From contig NC_080714.1 of assembly GCF_019097595.1 (NCBI RefSeq), forward strand, positions 29,992,759-30,056,758: a stretch of 64,000 nt of DNA, given 5' to 3'. Position numbers and translations under genes: made by a program. Below the pieces are notes generated by a model. The model was not told the DNA's origin. It did no database searches and saw only the letters and a list, made by a program, of their open reading frames with translations. The stretch is from Hemibagrus wyckioides. Taxonomy: Eukaryota; Chordata; Actinopteri; Siluriformes; Bagridae. Positions 46,277 to 54,322 of this stretch are shown one piece after another (the first letter of the stretch is position 1; each line of letters starts with the position of its first letter).

Positions 46277-46310
<34 letters not shown>
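46113..46310 (+). repeat. TG/TATTATG repeat on the right side of the L2 element
   Basis: Directly after ATTGAATTG the sequence is again TG repeats with six TATTATG words (46,151, 46,174, 46,207, 46,223, 46,251, 46,274). TCTG is missing, as in many units of domain A. It either continues the 42-kb array, meaning L2 inserted into it, or arose independently from a TG tract. The shared TATTATG word favours the first. Confidence 0.85.
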
Positions 46311-46311
<1 letters not shown>

Positions 46312-46488
46312 CTTTGACTGTAGTGTTTATATTAACTCTGTAATCTCAGTGATGGAAGGAGTCTCCAGTGTCAGTGTGTGTATCAATCAGAGGTGAGGGT
46401 TTCAGTCACATGACCAGCTGAGTTTCTCTTATTAACTTGGAGAGAGAATAAAGTTTCAAGTGCTGAGGGGACGAGTGTTCATAGCAGG

Positions 46489-46490
<2 letters not shown>
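46311..46490. other. Unique non-coding DNA
   Basis: Ordinary mixed-composition sequence between two microsatellites. I see no coding signal, RNA gene or recognised element. Confidence 0.6.
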
Positions 46491-46524
<34 letters not shown>

Positions 46525-46525
46525 C

Positions 46526-46580
<55 letters not shown>
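46491..46580 (+). repeat. (GATA)n microsatellite with one GACA
   Basis: About 22 GATA units, interrupted by one GACA at 46,523-46,526. GATA and GACA are the two components of Bkm-type satellite DNA. A large GACA array starts 7.7 kb downstream. Confidence 0.95.
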
Positions 46581-46582
<2 letters not shown>

Positions 46583-46606
46583 CTTTATTAATCCCAAAGG
46601 GAAATT
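46581..46606 (-). mobile_element. Retroelement 3'-end remnant abutting the GATA tract
   Basis: TACTTTATTAATCCC followed by AAAGGGAAATTTA reads on the minus strand as AAATTTCCCTTTGGGATTAA followed by TAAAGTA and then TATC repeats. This is a frequent 3' end in fish genomes for a non-LTR element or SINE whose tail is a tetranucleotide repeat. I cannot name the family. The GATA tract is probably its expanded tail. Confidence 0.55.
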
Positions 46607-47013
46607 TACAACAGGAAGTGATGTCACAAACATTAAATGTAACTTTAACCAGGTAAATATTACAGTGTGTGTGAGAGACTGTGAGAGGAGCTGTTTTAAT
46701 ACTGCTGAAGTCTGACTCCGCCCCCTTTACAGTCATCTCTATCTCTCTCTCTCTCTCTACACATGCCCACTCTCTCTCTCTTGCTCAGTGAAAACAGCTA
46801 GTCTAATTACAGTGCATTTGTGCAACATGAAGAAAAACAGGTGTGTGTGTGTGTGTGCTAAAATTACAGAGTCTCATTTTCTCCTTCTAGCTTTACTTTC
46901 TTTGAAGTTCTGAATGAAAATCACACGCTCCAATTTCCTCCACATGCCCAAGTTGAAAACACCAATCATCCTTCCTGTTTTTCTCTAGGATGGATGATTG
47001 GTATTTTCTCAAA
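46607..47013. other. Unique non-coding DNA with short TC and GT tracts
   Basis: Mixed-composition sequence with a (TC)n patch near 46,739-46,780 and an (GT)8-type tract near 46,841-46,857. I found no gene. Confidence 0.6.
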
Positions 47014-47090
47014 CACACACACATACACACAGTCTCACACTCACTTTCACTCTCACAATATCACTCTCTCACACCCAATCACATTCTCTC
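47014..47090 (+). repeat. CA and CACTC low-complexity tract
   Basis: A short (CA)n run is followed by CACTCACTTTCACTCTCACA-type sequence up to about 47,085. Confidence 0.75.
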
Positions 47091-47298
47091 TTTATCTGAC
47101 AGACCCCGCCCCTGACACTGATCCTGTTCAGAGGTAATTGATGTTACCTCTGTCAGTGGTTTTAATGTCAAGGCTGATATCTGTACGTTTAATACAACAT
47201 CAAAACATTTTAATCTGTGTTTATGATTCATATTTATGCATAGAAGGTTAAAGACAGGATGTGTGTAAACATGAAGTGGATATCTGAAATAGATAAAA
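47091..47298. other. Unique non-coding DNA
   Basis: Non-repetitive sequence between the CACTC tract and the CA array. No coding or RNA signal was recognised. Confidence 0.5.
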
Positions 47299-47398
47299 CA
47301 CACACACTTGCACACACCACACACACAAAAATACACACAAACAAACACACACACACAAACACACACACACACCACACACACACAAACACACACACACA

Positions 47399-47454
<56 letters not shown>

Positions 47455-48155
47455 TGCACACACCACACACACAAATACACACACACAAACACACACACGC
47501 ACACCACACACACACACAAACACACACACGCACACCACACACACACACAAACACACACACACACACCACAAACACACACACATACACACACACATACACA
47601 CACGCACACACCACACACACACAAACACACACACCACACACACACACACACACACACCACATACACACACACATACACACTCACACACATGCACACACCA
47701 CACACACATGCACACACCACACCACACACACACACATACAAACACACACACATACACACTCACACGCACACACCACACACACACACATACACACACACAC
47801 ACATGCACACACCACACACACATGCACACACCACACCACACACACACACATACAAACACACACACATACACACTCACACGCACACACCACACACACACAC
47901 ATACACACACACACACATGCACACACCACACACACATGCACACACCACACCACACACACACACATACAAACACACACACATACACACTCACACGCGCACA
48001 CCACACACACACACATACAAACACACACACATACACACTCACACGCACACACCACACACACACATACAAACACACACACATACACACTCACACGCACACA
48101 CCACACACACACACACATGCACACACCACACACGCACACACACACACACGCACAG
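47299..48155 (-). repeat. CA-rich composite array (TG-rich on minus strand)
   Basis: About 0.86 kb of CACA with recurring variants AAACACAC, CATACACA, CACGCACA, CATGCACA and CCACACC. At 47,700-48,060 the block around CCACACCACAC recurs at 47,717, 47,831 and 47,945, an exact 114-bp period in three copies. Orientation is opposite to the main TG array, and TATTATG-equivalent words (CATAATA) are absent, so it is a separate expansion. Thr/His- and Cys/Val-rich open frames across it are spurious. Confidence 0.92.
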
Positions 48156-48235
48156 ACAAAACAGGCAGGACAAGACTCGTTGCCTCACTGGAATGTGTTC
48201 TGGGTGCAGGGAGAGGAAAGGGCAGAAATGAAGAG

Positions 48236-48299
48236 ATAAAGTAAAGAAAGAAACTAAAAAAGAAAACAAAAGAGAGAAAGAAGGAGAAAGAGAAAAAAG
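48236..48299 (+). repeat. Purine-rich GAAA/GAGA tract
   Basis: Nearly uninterrupted purines with AAAGAAAG and GAGAAAG words. Polypurine tracts of this kind can form triplex DNA; here it simply separates the CA array from unique DNA. Confidence 0.8.
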
Positions 48300-48353
48300 T
48301 TTACACACAAAATCATGAACCTTTTTAGTTTTCTTATTTTAAAAAAACTTAAA

Positions 48354-48394
48354 CCCCCCACCCCCCACCCACACATCCACACCCACACCCACAC
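48354..48394 (-). repeat. C-rich tract; minus strand has G-quadruplex potential
   Basis: Two C6 runs and four C3 runs occur within 41 bp, separated mostly by A or ACA. The minus strand therefore has G6-T-G6-T-G3 followed by further G3 runs, which fits a relaxed G-quadruplex pattern. Confidence 0.7.
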
Positions 48395-48991
48395 TTCTTA
48401 TGGAAACACAACACAATAGAATTGCAGTGTAATGTGATCATGGTACATGACTAAAGTCTGTGCTGAGAGTCATGTACAAACAAAATGCTAACTCTAATCT
48501 AACGCTAATTAAATGTGAACCTCAGGCTAATCTAATGATAATCTAACTCTAAACCTGTGTGAAAGTTTTAGAGATCATTCTAGAAAAATGAATTCAGGAC
48601 AATCTTTCATTATAATTTTGAGGAATTTTGAAAAGGTAAATATCGTCCTTCAGAGTGAAATGATTGTATTGTTCTACAATGATCTGATTTTGAACAGTGT
48701 AAAGAGATCACAGAAAAAATACTCGGAATGTTTCATTTTTCCTTCATGAGATTTTAAAAGAGTTTCAGAGGAATTTCTGGAAAATGAGAGTGCAGTCTCC
48801 ACCCACAAACACGCCTCCTGCATGGCGAGACTCATACATGAATAAAATAAACATGTTCTTTTGTTGTTTCTGTTCTTTTTCATCTGAAGATAAAGCGGCA
48901 CAAAGACACCATCACGGCCGTTATCTTTCTCTGACTCATAAATTTAGAGGCTGTTGTGCAAGCAGGTATTGTTTCATTTTCAACTCTGACT

Positions 48992-48993
<2 letters not shown>
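48395..48993. other. Unique non-coding DNA
   Basis: Mixed-composition sequence with a few CTAAT/GCTAA words near 48,487-48,550. The open frames here are under 105 codons, overlap one another on opposite strands and show no recognised motif. Confidence 0.6.

Positions 48994-49032
<39 letters not shown>
48994..49032 (+). repeat. (TG)n microsatellite
   Basis: An uninterrupted run of about 19 TG units. Confidence 0.95.
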
Positions 49033-49033
<1 letters not shown>

Positions 49034-49540
49034 TTTTAAAGGAAAAGGCAGACATTTTCAGATCAGTACATGTTTCCACACTGCACTAATGACCTGACTC
49101 AGTGAGCAGTAACGATAGTCTCATTGACTTTTCACTTAAACTACAATATTATCACGGTGCTTTAATCAGGCCGTTAGTGAGGTGTGACTGAAATAAGCGT
49201 ACACACACACACACACACACACACAAATAGCAGTGTATACATTTCTCCATAAGCATGTGAGAATGTGTGTTTCTTTTGTCTTTCCTTGGGAACAAATCCC
49301 TCACTCTGCACATTAACACTCAGAAACCAGTTTATTATTCTGTGCTTAAATAAAAAAAAATTTCTCAGAGCACAGGGTCACTACCACAGGGTCAATACCA
49401 CAGTGTCCAAATGAATCAAACATAACCTTAACATTCTGAACAGAAAGAGGAGCCGTGTAGTGGTCATCCAGAAAGATCTGTGAACTCTAACTCAGATACA
49501 CCACTGTCAGTACAGCTAGAGCAGGAACAACAGACCAAGT
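49033..49540. other. Unique non-coding DNA with one (AC)n microsatellite
   Basis: Unremarkable sequence apart from an (AC)n run at 49,200-49,224 and a short duplicated ACCACAGGGTCA-type phrase near 49,373-49,400. Confidence 0.6.
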
Positions 49541-49700
49541 GAGACTGTCCATGTCTGTCCATGTGTGTCCCTGTCTGTCCATGAGTGTCTCTGAGTGTCC
49601 CTATGTGTCCATCTCTGTCCCTGTGTGTCCGTGTTTCTCCATCTTTGTCCATGTGTGTCTATATCTGTCCATCTTTGTCCCTGTGTGCCCATCTCTGTCC
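49541..49700 (+). repeat. 10-bp minisatellite (NNNTGTGTCC)
   Basis: Sixteen consecutive 10-bp units, each ending TGTCC or a one-base variant, e.g. ATGTCTGTCC, CTGAGTGTCC, ATCTTTGTCC. The period is exact with no indels over 160 bp. Confidence 0.92.
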
Positions 49701-49778
49701 CTGAGTTATTATGGTTGCCATGATAAACAGAATGTTTTTCACAGCAGAGCGAGCAGAGTGGTCACCCCAGGTGATGAT
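49701..49778. other. Unique spacer
   Basis: Short non-repetitive spacer; nothing recognised. Confidence 0.4.
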
Positions 49779-49866
49779 TTACACTGTCATTTACACTGTC
49801 ATAGCTCATCATTATACTGTGACATCATTACACTTTGACATCATTATACTGTGACATCATTATAAT
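49779..49866 (+). repeat. ACTGTGACATCATT minisatellite
   Basis: Imperfect units of about 17 bp (TATACTGTGACATCATT, ACACTTTGACATCATT) repeat four to five times. Each full unit contains TGACATCA, one base from a CRE/AP-1-type TGACGTCA. I take this as coincidental to the repeat. Confidence 0.75.
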
Positions 49867-49966
49867 TATTTAACCCTAGCTAACATTATGATTTTAACTG
49901 TACGATATATTAATCAGTGTCAGATAATAAACATATACACTCTGACACAGGGACGCTCAGGACATG

Positions 49967-50064
49967 TGTTCAGTTTTATTTTAAATCAGTTTTATTTTAA
50001 ATCAGTTTTATTTTTTATTCAGGTTTATTTGAATTCAGTTTTATTTTAATTCATTTTTATTGTG
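49967..50064 (+). repeat. CAGTTTTATTTTAAAT minisatellite
   Basis: About five to six imperfect 16-bp units with TTTTATTT cores, ending near TTTTATTGTGG. Confidence 0.8.
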
Positions 50065-50345
50065 GTTTTATCAGTGCTCATGTCTCTAAGAAGCTTCACA
50101 GAATTATTAAAAAAAAAAAAAGGCAGCAGAGGCAAGAAAAGTTGAATGATTGTGTAGGTTCTGAAGAATTCATCATTTTTATTAACGCACACAGAGCTGA
50201 AAAAGAACGGGTTCTACTGCTTTACATGATACCTGAGGAAGAGAACGGGGGAGGAGCAGAACAGTGATGTCACTTCCTGTTAGAAATAAAGGCTTAAAAT
50301 TAGCAAATTTCTGAGATGGTTAGAGCCAGACAGGCACAGCTGCAC
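50065..50345. other. Unique non-coding DNA
   Basis: Mixed sequence with one A-rich run near 50,108-50,120. No gene or element recognised. Confidence 0.5.
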
Positions 50346-50600
50346 TGTCTCACACACACACACACACACACACACCTTCTGTGTCTCACATGAAAATAAA
50401 GCCACCAGAACCAACTGAAATCACACACCTCTCTCATTCCCTCTCTCCCTCTTCCTCTCTCTCTTTCTCTTTCTCACACACACACACACACACACACATC
50501 TTCTGCGTCTCACACCCAAAAATAGACACACCAGAACCAACTGAAATCACACACCTCTCTCATTCTGTTATACACACACACACACACACACACACACAGT
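50346..50600 (+). repeat. 125-bp duplication with (CA)n tracts
   Basis: CTTCTGTGTCTCACA to CTCTCATTC (50,375-50,441) is repeated with a few changes at 50,500-50,566, offset 125 bp. Each copy is preceded by a (CA)n tract, and a third CA tract follows at about 50,572-50,597. A TCTC-rich segment lies between. The two copies share the phrase CCAACTGAAATCACACACCT. Confidence 0.88.
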
Positions 50601-50699
50601 GTAAACTCAAATCCACTGCCTTTTAAAGTGTAAAACTGTGCAATTTTTTACCTGAGTGATTATTAAGATTTATAAAAGTGAGTTGTGATAAATGTTCTC

Positions 50700-51300
50700 T
50701 CAGAAATCCTGCCACAAATATACACCTCACAAATATAAATCCTCTCAAATTCCTGTCAGAGCAGTAAATGTTAGCAAGGAAAAGCTAACCTGATAGGATT
50801 TTTGACAGGATGATTAAATCAGTTCATAATGACAGAAATAAAGTCAGGAATCTCATCGGGTTACCTCGTGTTAGCTAGTTAGCATTAGCAAAGATGATAA
50901 CATGAATTAAAAACTCAGAAATCCTGCCAGGTTAGCTCATGCTGGCTAACTTACCTAATATTAGCAGTATAGTTCAGCTAATAAGAACTGATTTTTAAAT
51001 GCCTTAAAATCCTGTTAGCTAACTGGTTTTTGCTAGCTATACATATTACTGACTATAAACATCTTTGAAAGAAGAAATCCTGTCAGGTTAATGTGTTAGC
51101 CGGCATTGCTAATAAACATTTTCTAAATATTCTAAATATGATTTAAAATGCTCTGAGAATGCTCTGTCAGGATCATGTTAGCCAGATGGCTAGCGCTAGC
51201 AGTAAGGATTGATAGCATTTATTAAAAATCCGGTTAGATTTAGCTCACATTAGTGAGTCTGAGCTTAGCCCGTGTTAACTAATTAGCATTAAGGTGAAGA
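50700..51300 (+). repeat. Degenerate TTAGC-rich tandem repeat
   Basis: Phrases like AAATCCTGTCAGGTTAGC followed by GTTAGCTAATTAGCATTAGC recur about every 90-130 bp (near 50,705, 50,752, 50,838, 50,919, 51,006, 51,067, 51,165, 51,225), separated by AT-rich sequence. Divergence between copies is high. This is an old minisatellite; no coding potential is seen. Confidence 0.65.
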
Positions 51301-51982
51301 AAGCACAGAGTGTTTAAGACAAACAGTTTTATTTCTAATTAATGCAGCTATACACTGTACAGTCTCTGACCGCAGTGACCGCCTCTATCTTACACTCCAT
51401 ATGCAGGACAGAAAGAATAAAGGGGGCAGAGTTTGATCGGTTTGATATCTGAGGCATTCATAAACAAAGTGTGGGTTTAATCTCACACAGAAAAATGAGG
51501 CAGCTGTAAAACCGCCAGGCTTCGAACATTTCCTCATAGCAGCAGTGAAGGGCTGAGACGCAACCAAGGAACTTCCTGTCGGGGGCCGGACACACGCACC
51601 ACGTCATCATCATCATTAACATCATCATCATTATTATTATTATTATTTTGACATTTCACTTTAAATCTCTCTCTTTTCTCTGCAGCAGACAGATGATGAT
51701 GATGATGATGATTTGGTAAATCCTGGCTGCACTCACGTTGTCTGGTGACGGAGGAACAGAATAAACATTAAAATACTGATGAAGGTGAAATTTAAAACAA
51801 ACTGAACTCCACATGAATAAAAAAAGTATTCAAAAAAAAGCACAAAAATGAAGTAATAAAAAAAAAACAACAGAAGATATATTTATAATATACAATATAG
51901 TCAAATTATTTAGTTTGTTTATCTAACACTGGTTAAGTCTGAAAACACTCTAAGTCTGGTTATTGCTTAGATTAGCAAAAAG
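51300..51982. other. Unique non-coding DNA with (CAT/ATT)n and (GAT)n microsatellites
   Basis: Trinucleotide tracts lie at about 51,602-51,647 (CAT then ATT) and 51,691-51,712 (GAT). The remainder is AT-rich unique sequence with A runs. A 60-codon minus-strand frame at 51,385-51,567 has no recognisable domain and is not called. Confidence 0.6.
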
Positions 51983-52253
51983 AAGCTCTCTCCTTTAGAA
52001 ACAATTTACCAAATGTTTATTTACCAAAAATTCCTCCATGTTTTATATAGAAAAGAAAAAAAAACAACAGGTAAGAGTGTGAGTGAGAGTGTGAGAGTGT
52101 ATGTTAGAGTGAGAGTGTGTGTGTGAGCGTGTGTTAGAGTGAGAATGTGTGAAAGTGAGAGAGTGAGAGAGTGAGAGAAGCTTTCTCCTTTAGGAACAAT
52201 TTACCAAATGTTTAGCAAAAATGTTTTATATAGAAAAGAAAAAAAAACAACAG
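51983..52253 (+). repeat. 195-bp-offset duplication at the left edge of the GAGTGTG array
   Basis: AAGCTCTCTCCTTTAG to AAAACAACAG (51,983-52,070) recurs at 52,178-52,253 with a 12-bp internal deletion. The tract between the two copies is already GAGTGTG repeat. Array expansion therefore trapped a copy of its own flanking DNA. Confidence 0.88.
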
Positions 52254-53866
52254 GTGAGAGTGTGTAAGAGTGAGAGTGTGTGAAAGTGAGAGTGTGAGTG
52301 TGTGAGAGTGTGTGTAAGAGTGAGAGTGTGTTAGAGTGAGAGTGTGTTAGTGAGAGTGTGTGAAAGTAAGTGTGTGAATGTGAGAGTGAGAGTGTGTGAG
52401 TGTGTGAGAGTGAGTGTAAGAGTGAGAGTGTGAGAGTGTGTTAGAATGAGAGTGTGTGAAAGTGAGTGTGTGAAAGTGAGTGTGTTAGAATGAGTGTGTG
52501 AAAGTGAGAGAGTGTGAGAGTGAGTGTGTGTGAAAGTGAGTGTGTGAAAGTGAGAGAGTTTGAGAGTGTGTGAAAGTGAGAGTGTGTGAGACTGAGAGTG
52601 TGAAAGTGAGTGTGTGAAAGTGAGTGTGTTAGAATGAGAGTGTGTGAAAGTGAGAGAGTGTGAGAGTGAGAGTGTGTTAGAGTGAGAGTGTGTGAAAGTG
52701 AGTGTGTGAAAGTGAGAGTGTGTGAGAGTGAGTGTGTGAAAGTGAGAGTGTGAGAGTGAGTGTGTGTGAAAGTGAGTGTGAGAGTGTGTGAAAGTGAGAG
52801 AGTTTGAGAGTGTGTGAAAGTGAGAGTGTGTGAGAGTGTGTGAAAGTGAGTGTGTGAAAGTGAGAGGGTGTGAGACTGAGAGTGTGAAAGTGAGTTTGTG
52901 AAAGTGAGTGTGTGAGAGTGAGTGTGTGAAAGTGAGAGTGTGTTAGAGTGAGTGTGTGAAAGTGAGAGTGTGAGAGTGAGTGTGTGTGAAAGTGAGTGTG
53001 AGAGTGTGTGAAAGTGAGAGAGTTTGAGAGTGTGTGAAAGTGAGAGTGTGTGAGAGTGTGTGAAAGTGAGTGTGTGAAAGTGAGAGGGTGTGAGACTGAG
53101 AGTGTGAAAGTGAGTTTGTGAAAGTGAGTGTGTGAGAGTGAGTGTGTGAAAGTGAGAGTGTGTTAGAGTGAGTGTGTGAAAGTGAGAGTGTGAGAGTGAG
53201 TGTGTGTGAAAGTGAGTGTGAGAGTGTGTGAAAGTGAGAGAGTTTGAGAGTGTGTGAAAGTGAGAGTGTGTGAGAGTGTGTGAAAGTGAGTGTGTGAAAG
53301 TGAGAGGGTGTGAGACTGAGAGTGTGAAAGTGAGTTTGTGAAAGTGAGAGTGTGTGAAAGTGAGTGTGTTAGAATGAGAGTGTGTGAAAGTGAGAGAGTG
53401 TGAGAGTGAGAGTGTGTGAAAGTGAGTGTGTTAGAATGAGAGTGTGTGAAAGTGAGAGGGTGTGAGACTGAGAGTGTGAAAGTGAGTTTGTGAAAGTGAG
53501 TGTGTGAAAGTGAGTGTGTTAGAATGAGAGTGTGTGAAAGTGAGAGAGTGTGAGAGTGAGAGTGTGTGAAAGTGAGTGTGTTAGAGTGAGAGTGTGTGAA
53601 AGTGAGTGTGTTAGAGTGAGAGTGTGAGATTGAGTGTGTGTGAGAGTGAGTGTGTGTGAAAGTGAGAGTGTGTGAGAGTGAGTGTGTGTGAAAGTGAGTT
53701 TGTGAAAGTGAGAGTGTGTGAAAGTGAGAGTGTGAGAGTGAGTGTGTGTGAAAGTGAGAGAGTGTCAGAGTGAGAGTGTGTGAAAGTGAGAGTGTGAGAG
53801 TGAGTGTGTGTGAAAGTGAGAGTGAGTGTGTGTGAAAGTGAGAGAGTGTCAGAGTGAGAGTGAAAG
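52071..53866 (+). repeat. GAGTGTGTGAAA minisatellite with 220-bp higher-order unit
   Basis: About 1.8 kb of words GAGAGTGTGTGAAAGTGAG, GTGTTAGAGTG and GAGTTTGAG. TGAGAGGGTGTGAGACTG occurs at 52,861, 53,081 and 53,301, and AGTTTGAGAG at 52,801, 53,021 and 53,241. Both series are spaced exactly 220 bp, so three near-identical higher-order copies lie between about 52,740 and 53,360. A fourth partial copy starts near 53,453. The plus strand has almost no C. Confidence 0.93.
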
Positions 53867-54037
53867 AGAAAACCAGCGTCTGTCTGTTCAGACCCTGAAC
53901 AGAAAAACACCAAGCTTTTATTTTTATTTTTTATAAACCTAGAAACGTGTCTATGTCTAAATCAGCTAAAACCTTCAAATGGAATTTTTTAAATGTTATA
54001 AATGTTTAAAATCTAATTATTTTTGAAAAGAAGTATG
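53867..54037. other. Unique non-coding DNA
   Basis: Short AT-rich unique sequence; no features seen. Confidence 0.5.
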
Positions 54038-54040
54038 TAT

Positions 54041-54083
<43 letters not shown>

Positions 54084-54087
54084 TTTG
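54038..54087 (+). repeat. (TTTA)n microsatellite
   Basis: About 12 TTTA units, ending in GTTATTTATGTATTTGG-type sequence. Confidence 0.92.
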
Positions 54088-54190
54088 TTATTTATGTATT
54101 TGGTTATTTGTTTGTTTATGGCAAAATTAATATCAAGGTACAAAAAAGACTCCAAAAATTCAGAACAACCAACATATGCAGCTGTTAGCC

Positions 54191-54322
54191 ATGTGTGTAT
54201 GTATGTGTGTGTATGTATGTGTGTATGTGTATGTATGTGTGTATGTGTATGTATGTGTGTATGTATGTGTGTGTATGTATGTGTGTATGTGTATGTATGT
54301 GTGTATGTGTATGTATGTGTGT
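54191..54322 (+). repeat. TATG/TGTG microsatellite
   Basis: Mixed (TATG) and (TGTG) units with an 18- to 20-bp sub-period. It leads directly into the GACA array. Confidence 0.9.

Noticed and set aside
46560..46640. A tRNA-derived SINE next to the GATA tract
   Set aside because: Only a 26-bp 3'-end-like piece is visible; no A or B box promoter was found upstream.
47248..48244. Long His/Thr and Cys/Val-rich frames on both strands of the CA array
   Set aside because: Product of CA/TG repeats; no conserved domain or codon pattern.
48674..49089. Small frames on both strands (75 and 101 codons)
   Set aside because: No recognisable motif; they overlap each other, and the plus one runs through a TG microsatellite.
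49779..49866. Tandem CRE-like TGACATCA sites
   Set aside because: The CG centre of the CRE is missing, and the words are simply part of a minisatellite unit.
51385..51567. A 60-codon minus-strand frame ending near WSVR
   Set aside because: Length is within chance expectation; no domain, homologue or splice context could be recognised.
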